From Sphacelaria rigidula (taxonomy: Eukaryota > Phaeophyceae > Sphacelariales): a DNA stretch of 29,141 bases. Below the pieces are notes generated by a model, which saw only the letters and a program-made list of their open reading frames with translations, searched no databases and was not told the DNA's origin. A program made the translations under genes and the position numbers. Positions within the stretch are counted from its first letter, which is position 1; each line of letters opens with the position of its first letter. The stretch spans positions 1 through 29,141 of the forward strand of contig CAXNAA020000088.1 in assembly GCA_964200075.2 (NCBI GenBank), read 5' to 3'. Shown here piece by piece: positions 1 to 12,134 of the stretch.

Positions 1-2801
1 ATTTCTGCCCAAATCGGGACACACCCGCATCTCCCCCGATAAAATCGGGGGAGATACGGGGGAGATGCGGGAGTGTCCCGATTTCAGCAGACCGGTGATG
101 TATCGAAAGCCAACGCCCAGAAAATCGCAAAATTGATCTGGTTTGCTCACAACTAACCGAAAACATTGCCCAACGTACTAGGGTCCGAAAAATCAATCCA
201 CGGGAGAGAATCGCCTGTAGACGGGCTGAAATCCTCATATTTGTACAAATCGAGATTCGTTGCCATAAAAGTGGGTCTTAGCTGACGATCTATAAGATAA
301 ATATGCGCATCACGGCCCAATTCGTTTGTTGTGTTTGGCGATGAGATATGGCCGTGAGAGCCCGAATCCGTTTATAGACTGGCCCAAGTCGCAGAGGACT
401 CTCAACAACTTGAACGTCCGAAAATATTCGTGTACCCCGACCGCATAGCACCACTCTATCTAGAGGTACCACCGTGTAGATTGAGAGTTGAGAAACACAA
501 CAACAAAAAACGCGTACATTTTCGGACAGGCACCCGAGAGCACTCAGAATCGCGTTTCAAAGCGCATCATTTTGAGCTACTTCGCTTTCTCTCATGTCGA
601 GAACGAGGACGGCCCGTAGAAACGCTATTATATTATTAATATTAATCCGTATCACAAGCACTATTTTTGTGGTTTTGTCATCACGAGCTTCATCCAAGCA
701 AGTGGACTGTCTATGTAGCACTCATCGACGACCTGACGAACACTAGGAAAATTTCTCTGGCCAAGATCACCTTTCCTGGCACGGCTTAATCTGCAGTTGT
801 CAGATGTTCGGCTCCGACTGCTTCACGAGTTGTACCCACACGCACACTTCTGTCCTTCCTCAACAGTCGCACGCCGACCGAAGTGTCGCCGACGGACGTG
901 ATATGTGACATTTGGTGTGATGGGAAACGAATCTGTAATGTTTTGAATATTGAGCGTCCTAAAACAATATGGGCAGTCCTCACAGTGTTGATGCTCATAA
1001 ATATTTTCAGTTGTTTCGGTTGATGCAGGGAGGGGGGCTATAGAACGTCTCTTCCAAGAGCCATGACCCCCCCCAAACCCCCCACTCCCCCACCCGTTTT
1101 CCCCATGCAAAATCCGGATTTTTTGCAGTTTATATAATCTCCGGCAGCTACTCTTTACAGCTTTTTGAACCCGAATTAGGATATCTCGCAGTCAAGGTGG
1201 CGACCACGAATAATATTTTCAGGATATAGACTGGGAGTTTCTACAGTAATTTCAAGTCAAGGACTGTTATTTTTTTAGTATATGGGGCAGCGTCTGGGCG
1301 TTTGTTTTTGCTTTCTGGACAAAAAATAATACAAATACGAACATATGGATAAAACACAGTATCTTGCGATGATACCCATCACCGCTCGCACCTCCCACGT
1401 CCATCCGACCTTACCGTTTTGAACGTTGGGGGGTATGGCTACTGGAAAACATCGCTATGAGCGGTCCTACACTCATTTTTGTAGCGACGGTGATGCCCAG
1501 TCAACAGAAGATGATCCACCCTGGCGACCCTTGAATGCCCGGGCCCCTGGATGGACGATGAAATAACGGCCATCCTTCTTCCAGACTCGACGCTGAGCAC
1601 ATATCAGCGCTGTCTACTGGTGTAAAGATTGGCAATTCCATGCGACAAGTCACACATGACAACGAATGAGGAAAAATCGATTTATTTCGTCTGTAGCACC
1701 CACCCTTCCCGCGCGAGATCCTCATCCCAAGAAGTCAACCCACCACTACTGAAATTTTGACAACACTACATCACAGTAATAGCACACCCAGACATATCTT
1801 TCACACACTACAACTGAAATTCCCGCGTGCATCCGCCAAGACCCGCAACAGCTTCAAAATTGGTAGTTTAGGTTCTAGCATCCATGAAATTTACACCATC
1901 ACCACAGCAGAAGCACTGCGGGCCGCATCTTCCCTGCTCTACAAGACGAGAGTACGGACGCAATCATCTCCGTCTTCAGTGTTCTCGGAAGTATGCTCGA
2001 CACGATACAGCGATATCCTTCTCACATACACACCCGCAAAAATAGAATCAGTACGCAAGGCAACGTTCCAAGACAAATCCACTAATGCACCATATACAAC
2101 AGGACGGCGGTATTCAATCGTGCTGTATACGATAAAGTATATATTTAGACGCGCTGCAACTGGATCTACGCACCACGCCACAAGTACACCGAACACATGA
2201 CACACTTTGACGTCATCACTCATCACTCAGAACAATTTGTAAAAAAGGAATACAAACAACACACCTATGTACGCGTCTACACGATACGCACAGTCCCCTG
2301 TAAACAAGACGCTCGGATTCAGACATTATATGCCATTATATGCCTCCCCCCAAAAAACGAAGAAACAAGAAAAAACACAGCAAATTTTCAACGACCCAAG
2401 ACAAACACGCACGAATCATCATAAACATGACAAGCGATGGAGGAAATCCTCTCCCCTTTGGAGGGGGGTTCCTTGCCTTTCGAATCGCGTCAAAGCCCAA
2501 CCAGCGACTGTGCGCCATTACTGTACATCGTGCCAGCTGCCCCACGACCGTCTCTCCGGCGAAGGGTCAACACACGGCAAAGAAAAGCAAGCAGCATAAC
2601 ATCTGCTCGACAAGAGGCACGCGAACCAACGGATGCGAAACTGTCAGTGTGGTGTAACGGCAGAAGCCGAACAAGAAAAACACACGACGAAGTTCGTCAA
2701 AAACGCCAAAGACAAAAATATTCAAGTTCCACAGCGCAACGCCCCAAGTACACATCGGCAATTGCGCATTTCTTCACCACGGCAGGAGATCGGGAACAAG
2801 T
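1..2801. other. Probable 3' UTR and intergenic DNA, no gene supported
   Basis: This stretch lies downstream of the stop codon of the large gene. A minus-strand AATAAA occurs near 1681-1686, but I cannot say whether it is the polyadenylation site. Open frames here are at most about 147 codons, short enough to occur by chance, and none shows a recognisable motif. The only structured feature is the hairpin at 11-84. Confidence 0.5.
11..84. repeat. 74-bp near-perfect inverted repeat with nested hairpin
   Basis: Arms 11-37 and 58-84 are 27 nt each with a single mismatch (A at 23 against A at 72). Inside, 29-40 and 44-55 form a perfect 12-bp hairpin with a 3-nt loop, so two alternative folds compete. 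This may be a tiny MITE or the end of one. No target-site duplication is clear. Confidence 0.85.
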
Positions 2802-3906
2802 CTAGCTCCATCCGCCCCCGTGCCCCCCCCCTCCCCCACCACCGCTGCTACCGCCTCCCCACTGCTGACGCCTAACAATATCCCCCCGACTTCCCATATT
2901 CACGTTGTCCCCCGCCATAGGCACCCCCCGCTCATCCACTCTCCACTGGGCGTGCTGCTGAGCTGTCATGGGAGCTTGCGGTCCAACGTGTCCGCCGTGG
3001 GGCGGTCCGTAGCGCATCCCAGGATAGGTCGGGACCGGCCCACGCCTCGGCGAATCAGCGGCGGCAGCGGCAGCAGCGGCAGCAGCTGCGGCGGCGGCCG
3101 CCGCAGAGGAAGCTGTGGTTGACCGCCCGACACCCGCGTTCCCGGCCGGAGCCCAGCCTCTCCTGATCATAGATTGAGGACCGCCGACGGCGTATCCGCC
3201 GACAGTGTCCCGCCTCGATCCTACGCCTGCCGTCGTTTGCTGGGGTATCATACCACTGCCTCCCCCGCTCCCACCACCACCACCACCAGCGCTGCCGGCC
3301 GCCGTCGCGGCCGACCCGCCCGGTCCACTGCCGGCGGATCCGCCCATTCCGAGATGTGGAAACGAAACTGGTACTGAGTCATGCTGCGGGCTGCGGTGTG
3401 AGCCAGGAGGGCTGCGGTGTGACACGGGGTGGCCGCCGCCGGCGCTGGATACCCACCTGCCCCCGCCTCCTCCGTGATGCATGCTGCTGCCGGAGCGGGT
3501 GTGTGCGTGGACGTCTGCGTGGGCGCCAGCGCGTGAGTGACTTCCTGCCGCCGGGTATGCGGCGGCGGAGCGGGAGTGCTGGGTGCTCATCGGCAGCGAT
3601 GATGACATTGGTCGGGGCGGGTGTCCGCCTCCACTAGTTTCGGCAGCGGCGGCAGAGCCCCCGCCGTCGCCACCACGTTGGCCTCCGTTTTGTGCCCCGT
3701 ATCGGGAGCCTCCAGCAACTTCGACGGCAAGCTGCGGAGGAAGGGGCACTTGCAGCGCAGCGGCGGCGGCCGACGGTGAACCAGCGGGGACGGAGTCGGG
3801 GTGGGCGCCGTGCGGCGGCAGGGGAGCGGTTTCGGGCGAGTGGGCAAGGTGATGGGCGTGCTGCGGGTGCTGGCGGGCACCATGGTGAACATACTGCTGC
3901 TGCTGT

Positions 3907-3937
<31 letters not shown>

Positions 3938-4107
3938 CCTGTCGCAACATGGTCGCGGGATCGTGGTAGACGTTGGAGTGTGCGTGGTGATGGGAGCCTG
4001 TGGTGCTTGGCGAGGGGGAGGATCGCGGTCGCAGACCTGTGGACTGCCGGTGGAGGTTGGACGGGTAGAGCGGAATCATGGGTGGCTCCTCGATTCGATC
4101 AAACATC
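2802..4107 (-). CDS. Exon 14: terminal exon, poly-Gln, poly-Ala, Gly and His rich
   Basis: The exon has 434 codons before TAG at 2802-2804. It starts MFDRIEEPPMIPLYPSNLHR after GTGTTACAG, completing the helical island. A glutamine run encoded by mixed CAG/CAA codons follows (about 3893-3948), then Ala, Gly and Ser-His runs and a long Ala run (about 3055-3115). It ends in Gly-rich GGGHGGGWS. It is probably disordered. The plus strand across this exon carries long antisense ORFs that are composition artefacts. Confidence 0.8.
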
Positions 4108-7100
4108 CTGTAACACCGTTTTGTTTCAGCATAAGAGCGCGAGGGCACAATTGAGCAGAGAAGGTGTGGTCGTTCGGTTAATAATAGTGCATACCGGAGA
4201 GACGCCAGGAGAAACACGCGATGGATCCAAAACGTTTCCTGAGATTACCGGCACTACCACAGGCGTCTTTTCCCACATGTTGACGTTCCCGAACCGTGTT
4301 GGATAGGACTATGTGACAACTTGCCGGTGCATGCGACAAGCCTCGGAAGTGTCATGTCCGTCTATGATAAACACGTTTCCTTCAAAGTCAGTGCGAGATG
4401 CTTTTCAAAGTCAGTGGGAGATGCTTTCCAAAGTCACGAGGTCAGTCGTGAACGAAGTGCCGTACGCAGACAAGATGATTCGTGCATACGCGCTGTGGGC
4501 ACAAGGCCGCAACGCACAATTTTTTTTTCATCAAGTGGTTGGTTGATTGTCGCCCTTTAATTCACCCCCCAGGGATCCAGCCGCGGTCAAATGATAGACA
4601 TACTCGACACAAAACAAAATCGAAGCGCTCGCTGAAGAAAAAAAAAGGAAACAGCGGAGGTAAAACCGAACAACATGGTAGACTACGACATAAAGAGGAA
4701 GGAAATAAATAAGAGGAAAATAAATAGCCGGGCTCTGCCTCATTGCTTCGGGGGAAAACTAAGTGCTGAGCAAGATACATATATAAACAGATGTATAGAT
4801 ACCAAAAACAAACCATGTCATGAGGGTGAAACATATAGTGAACAGTTCTGCGACGACGGGAAGAGTCCACGGGGGAAGGGAAAAGTGATCTCGCGTACTC
4901 GTACCAATCGACAGGCATGAAGCAGGGATTGATGGACAAAAACACAACACCGCGAGAGAGATCGAGACTTACTTCACGAACGCATCGAAGATTTTCGCGT
5001 GCTCTTGGAGGCAACTCTGAGCTCGCTCCAGCAGTTGCTCTCTTGTCATGGGCTTTTTTACATGAGTGAGGATCAAGCCTCTCATATACACCAGTTGGTC
5101 CTGTGGTTGCGAAAAGCGACCGTAGACAGTGACACAGAATACATGTACCAGAGGAGAAGGCGTATCGAGAGAGAGTAGGGTGGGAGGAAAGATGTGTGAG
5201 GCCGAATTTGCGATATATATAAGGCGTTCAACAACAGCAAGGCGGGAGAAGAGCGACAAAAAAAACGGAGTGCGAGGTGCACGCTCTGGAAGAAAACAAA
5301 ACGGCGCGTGCCGAGTGAGTAGTTTCCAAGTTGTCCTTCGATCCTTACCGAGTGATTTCGACTTTGGGCTGCAAGACTAGACGCGCTTTTAGAATAAAAG
5401 GATCTAGGACTGCAGAACACCGCAGACGCGGCAAAAGTTGACTCGAGCAGGGAATCGTGCGCACTGTGCCGGAGTAGCAACATTTTACACAAGAGCAGTA
5501 CACTCAATCTCGCCCAGGAGTCCGACACGCCCATCGGGTGATAAAGGACCCAAAAAAACAAAACTCTATGCAATATTTAGGAAGGACACACGACCAGGCC
5601 GGTAGGTTCAGTACTGAAAGTACTGTTATGGTGCAAAGAATGGTCGCAAACTCATCTCCAAGGGAGATGCTACTTCGGGAGGGGGTGGTATATACATACG
5701 GGTGTTCGACCTCATATCTACCGTAGTGCCGTACATAAATGAAAAACGTTCATGCAGACATCGCAGCGAATCGTTGTGCACTGACGAAGACGAGATATGC
5801 AATATACCAGCAGCAACAGCTACCACTGAGTACAGAACACCCTTCATTTTGTCTCCGTATTTACAAAGCTAGGGTGGGAAAACAGCTCATTAACTAGTAC
5901 AGACGAAAAGGCATTAGTCAACGACAAGAGTGAGGGAAAAAAAAAAAACGGACCTTTTCCATGAATTCTTCCGCGCGCTCCAAGAGCCTCCAGCACGGCG
6001 CCATGTGTCCAAACTGCGTTTCGTTCGTTGGCGGCGCTGCCGCCCCGCTTCCATGCCCGCCACTGCTCTCCCGGCTACCATACACAGCGCCCCCAACACC
6101 GGCGCCACCCCCGGTCGTCCCGCCACCACGCGGCACCCACTGCCCGCTCGCACCTTGGGGGGGGGGCGTCTCTCCCGCCCCGATGCCGACGCCGCCTGGG
6201 CCCCTGTACACGTCGCCATCGGTGAGAGACGGATCTCGGAAGTAGCCCCGGGGCTGCGGCGGCGGCGGCTGTGGCTGCTGCGGTGCGGCCTCGACCGGGG
6301 CTTCCCACCTACCCGGGGGCATCGAACGTTCATCCGGGGTAGCAACGCTGCCACCGCCGCCACCACCACCGCCGTAGGCGCCCGCCGCCATGGCAGCCGT
6401 CGGTTCCCTGCGGTACCCGTTGTGTTGTTGTTGCTGCTGCGGCGGCTCGCGGTGGTTGGGGTGCTGGGTCGCGTGCGAAGGCGCGTGTGGGTGGTGGTGG
6501 GGGGAGGGATTCGCCGATTTCTTTTGCTGTTGTTGGGTAGGTCTGCCCTGTGACGGTGAAGGTGCGGCGGGCTTTGTCATTGAGCCGCCGCCGCCGACGC
6601 TGCCCGTGGCACCGATGGGCTGTTGGCCGGGGTGATTAACATGATTACTACCAGCGTGGTGTGTGCTGGCGCTGTTCGTCGAGGACCGTGGGGGTATGGA
6701 GAGAATCCCTTCTGGCTGAGGACGGTGGGGATCTGTAACAGGGCGGCGCGTCGGAGACGGGGGCGAGAAATAGGATATTATGGATAGAATATACAGGAGA
6801 GTAGATGTATTTTTTTCCTTTTTCCCAACACTATCTCGATAATAACAAGCGAAACAAACACACGAAAGCTTGCAAGTGGAACACAGCAGAAAAAGAAAAC
6901 GCCCTCCACTGCGGGTGAGCCGGGCGCCGTCAACGAATTTGTCACACACCCATCGGGACAGAGGCTTGATCCGCCTGCCGGTGGGGCAGCTGTTGCCTTG
7001 CCGCCCACGCCCCTTCGCCAGCCCCAGCCGGCCCCCAGGGGAACGTACCAGCGTCACCTCCCTGACGAGGGCGAACCATGGGTTCCCTACTAGTGACCTT

Positions 7101-8081
7101 TGGTCCGCCGCCCCCGCTTTTACCGCTACCTTCGTCCGGGCTGTCGTCATCCAACACCTAGCCCAGTTACGGACGGACATTGGGGAAAAGAAACGCAGGC
7201 ACAAAATTAAAGGTGACGCCTGAAACAGGCAAAACGGGGGAGGGGGGGTCGAGAACATTAATTCGCCGTCACAATTTTCTCCCCGTGGGCAGACGCGGCT
7301 GGCCGAAAAACGTATCTTCCGATGACTAAACACCTACGCACCCACGGACGCACACGTACACACACCTCCAACACCTCGGCATTGGGGGGAGTAGCCCTCG
7401 GTGGAGCTGCGTCCCTTCCAGTTCGCCTTCGCTGCTGCTGCACCTGCGCCGCGTGTGCATTACTCCCCACACCTGCGTGGTACCCCCCAGCGGGGCCACC
7501 GATCCCGTCGTCCTCTCCCCGCACCCGCCACGACCCCCCGCCGGCATCACCCCTTATATACCTAGCGTCAGCGGCCGGCCCCGGAATCCAATTATCCCGT
7601 CCCGGAGGGGGGGTCCTGTCTAGGTAAGGGTCGCCCGGACCGGACCGGACAGGAAAAGGATACCCAGGTCTAGTCGGACCCGGGCCGGGTCCTACCCGGC
7701 CCACGGGGCCGCGCTGCTGCGGACCGCTGGCTTGTCCTCTTCCCGGCAGTTCGTTACCGCCACCGACCCCCCCTCCACTCTCCCCTGGACGCCCACCTGG
7801 CCCTACCGCACCACGCTGTTGTTGCTGAGATCGATCGGAACTCACACCGGCAGCGCGGCTGTCCCTTGACATCGGATCGAACTTTTCGCCGGATCGATCT
7901 TCATAATTGGGGTTACCGTTGCCCTTTTCGTCCACCTCTATTCCCGCCCCGATTCCGCGGCCGCCGGCTGCGTCCCCTGCAGGCCGCGCGGAGTTTGAAC
8001 GGAACCGCTGGCCTTGCGACTGCTTGGAGTTTCCAGGCGTGCCCAAGTTCGTACCCGAGTTGTTGGCGGCTACATCGCCAG

Positions 8082-8117
<36 letters not shown>

Positions 8118-11100
8118 CGGTGGGGTTGGGGTTGGCTTTTGGTCTGTTGTTGGCACGGGTGTTCGGGCGCTCGCTGTTGGCTGGAGAAGGTGGCGTGACA
8201 GGATCGTAGCCGTCTCCGATTGGCTCATTCTTCCTGTCTTCAGCAGCCTACAAGCGGAGAGAGCCGTGCAAAACGTATGAGTTTGTGTGTGTGTTGTCAA
8301 TCTACCTATTGTGAGTTGCCAGTCTACACCTTTCGATATATGCGGGCGTATCAGCTGGGGTCAGAGGAGGGAGGCTAACACAGAAGTTTTCCATTATTAT
8401 TCTTCCTCAACAATCCACCTTTCTTCTGCGGTGCTTGCTTGTTTTCTTTATCGCAAGAAGGGTTCAGCGGACTCTTTCCCTCGTCGACCATGAAGTCGAC
8501 TTTAGTGTATTTACGACATAGTCGCTCTCCACTGTTGGGTAGTATGGTGTGGTGAAATATCTCACATCATATGCCCACCGAGATTCGAACCTACGACCCA
8601 GCTGTCAGAGGGTTCCGAGGTTCCCAACTGAGCGACCGGGTCGACCGGCTTTGACCGCGTTATTTCTTTGTCGTCATGCAGTATATATAAACAGAATTAG
8701 CCCTTGCGAACCCAGGTGTGGCCGTCTATCGGATCTGTCTCACCCTTGCCCCCGTATCTGAGTGCCGCACCCTGTTGCCTGCCTGTGGGGATATGTATGT
8801 ATATGCGCGGCGATAAGATTTCAGAGCGAATTTGCTCCCTCTTACAGACGTTTTCGGACACGATGGTGCGCGAGACAAATCTTGGGTGTATATCCAAGCG
8901 GTGAGTCTCCTGTAGCGATAAACGAGCTCAGTCCCCCACTGACGGAAATAACGAGTAGGCATTTAATTACAATCGGGACGGCGAGAAGAAACAGCAACAC
9001 GATGCTTGTCATATTGATGATACCCGGTATTCTAAATAACTACCCCGTATCGCGTGCTACGCTAGTACCCATACCTCGGGGCCGAAGACGACATCGGTCA
9101 GAGGATCAGCTGCCGCAAGATATTTGTAATAAAACGCCAGGACCTGACAAACGTTCAAGGCGAAAAAACACAGAGGAAAGAAAAAAGAGAGAGCTTGCGT
9201 TGAGAATAGAAAACGTTGATCATGATACTATCCATTCGTTTTTTGTGCACTTGCAAATGCACCGCATCCGCCCCCGGCCCCTTCCCATCCCGCACCCCTC
9301 ACGTCCATCGGTGGGACGGAGTCAGTAACCCCACTCCATCACCAACGTGCATTATTTGTATCCCTTTTGAAACAGCATTCCACTTGCGCCCTGTACCTTA
9401 ATCGAACTTCATTTCGTTGTATGCACGACTAAAACCCCGAACAATTATTCAAGGTGCAAACATGTGCTCACGCGACGGATTATCGAATGTCAACTGATTC
9501 CACGCGAATCCAGTCGTGGTGGTCAATATCCACGAGGTGGACGCACACGAGGTGAAATAAACTGGTCGGAATCAGTAAATGTAAACTCAAGATGAGAAAA
9601 AAAGGCTAGACGACAGACGGCAATATATTGGCTCGAAAATAAAGAGAAAACAAGGTCGCAAAAAAAAAATCATCAAGCATCTCCTGCGGTGCGTACCGCA
9701 ACAACATAAGTCGATGCCAACAGGAGCAATCCTGGGACACGAAAAAAACTAGACGAGACGAGACGAGGAGGACAACTAGCTTCACCTGATGGGGAGTTTT
9801 GCCTGGGACCTGCTTGCTGACTTTTCCAAGATCGATATTGTCCTCGCGGGGGATTTCAGAGCCTTGCTTGGCCCAGGGGGGACTGTGACGGTCAGGATCA
9901 TATTCCCTTTCCAGAGCTCTCTCGAGGAGCCGAACCTGAAAATGTGGAGAGCACCAACATGAACAGAGGAGGTTTCTGTACCGGCGTCTTGATTGCAGTG
10001 GGAAATTCTGCCACAGTCACGGCCCAGATTCATGACAGGACCCAGCTGACTGTTGACACCTGAGGGCGCCTTCGGTGCTACAAAAAAGAATCAAGGGAAA
10101 ACCATCTCATTTTCTTCTTTCGACATTTATTTTCTTCGACACCGTCCTTTCTGGGGCATTCCGGCCGCTTCTTATCAGATTGTTTCGTGTCGAAAACATG
10201 CGGTGGAATCGAATTCGCTAGCATTTGATACGTTCACGGCTTTCATGTCGGCACTTCTGAGCAAACAAATAACGTAAGCGTATCAAATACGAGCGAATTC
10301 GATTCGACCCCACGTGTTCCACACAAAAAAAATCGGAAAGACACGGCCCTAGTCTCTACAAGAACAGTATCCAAGAAATGGGTTTCAACAAAACTGCTTC
10401 AATAACCGTATGAGAAACGTTGCCTTTTCCCACCCTGTTCAAGCTTTCGAAAAACAAGAAGAGTTATCCGTGACCTATTCATATTTAGTACAAGCGCGGC
10501 CCCGGATATTTCAATGTTGCCGAAGGTTGCTGCACGGAAGATCTCATCAAGGGTGGCGGTATCGACAAAATCTCATCCAAGACTATTCCGAGAAGACCCA
10601 AGCTCTTCCGATCCGCAGGTAGAAATCGGCCATGGGCACCAGTCTATATTCAGGATTACCGGCAATATTGATCAACTCCTTGGAATACGTTAAATCTGAC
10701 ACGAAGCACGAGCAAAATAATCATCATCTCCTTTGTCGAGATTCACGCCATGGATTTGGATATTTCCCGGATTGGCAGTCGGTCTACACATGCCTTTTCA
10801 TCACCCTGAGTAATTCCCAGTGAAAAGTACTTGCCCAAGTAATCGTGAATCTACCCTGCAAATTCACATACCTGGGTGAAGGTCCATGGCTGGATACTCT
10901 CCGGCGACGAATCGTCGTTGGCGAAGTTTTTCAGAGCAGGCTCGAAGTTGTCAAGCTTGCACCGTGCTCTCATCAATCCAGTTAACGCCTCCTCCTCACA
11001 CTGACAAAAAATGAGTCGAGGGGCGAAAAATAGGAAAATTCAACAACTTCAAATCACTTCGGGGGTACAAGAATGTCGATGCCATGAGAGCCCGTTTCTT

Positions 11101-12102
11101 GTGCTCGAAATAGTCACATTCCAACACAAATGTAGGGCTCCAAATAGCATTTCTCGATTTCAAGACATGCAAATTCAAGAGTGTGTTCTGTAGGGTACGA
11201 GTAAGTTCGGTGGGGTATGATTTTACTCATAGAAATTACAGAACCATGGGGTACCGGTATGAAATTATTAAAACTTAGAGGACTGTCAAGGTACCGATGT
11301 AAGAGTCTTGCGGAAGTCACTGACATGTCGAGTACGGGGAAAATCCGGGGTATACTATAAAACCGTACCCTACAGAACGAAGCGTTGAAATTTTGCACAC
11401 CTTGGACAATGAACCACTCTGTCAAAAAAGTATACTGCGTACGGTGTCGACCATTGCGTCTGTTGTGATGGGCGAGACATCCCGTTTTGTACGCGGCACA
11501 CTTGATGACAATGCAACCCATTGTCCAGGGTGTCCAGTTTTGAATAATTCGTTCGACCATGCAAGGGGCTCAGAGGTCGGCAAACACACACAGCCGAGCA
11601 GACGCTGGAAAATCAGGATCACGCATGAGGAAGGGCATGCTACTCGTGAACTATAGTCAGTCGCCCAGGAACGGCTTGTAGGTCAACTGCTCTGGAGTGC
11701 GCTGTTGAGCAACACATAGTTCAACACTACAACCACTGATCGGACAATCAAGTTTCTGCGAAGTCCGGTATAACATCACAAATGAGACAACTGTGCCGGA
11801 GTACGTGCTGTACCACCCCCCATATACCATCCCCAGCGATGGGTTTCCTGGGGCATCAAAATCCAAACCCAGGCATCGTTCACGCAGTACTAGCGGGTAA
11901 CAAGTACTTGTGAACACATCCCCCGTGACACATGAACTGTGATTGCGTCATGTTGTGCAAATATGGGCAAAGCTCAGCATCACTGCTACGGCACGATAAA
12001 GCCGTGGCTACAACCAAAAAGTTGCAGTGTCCTCAATGAAAGCCAAATACCAGAGCAAATGGGATTTCGGAACTACGTGCAATGGAAATCAGACATCTGA
12101 GC

Positions 12103-12134
<32 letters not shown>

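Noticed and set aside
3692-4306. 204-codon plus-strand open frame
   Set aside because: It is antisense to the GC-rich repetitive exon 14. Homopolymer-coding repeats open several frames at once, and no motif is present.
5930-6553. 207-codon plus-strand open frame
   Set aside because: It is antisense to exon 12, with an Arg/Leu-rich composition that simply mirrors the Pro/Gln/Gly repeats on the coding strand.
8570-8650. Functional tRNA gene
   Set aside because: The A and B boxes are present, but the T stem and acceptor stem pair poorly and no clear anticodon arm forms.
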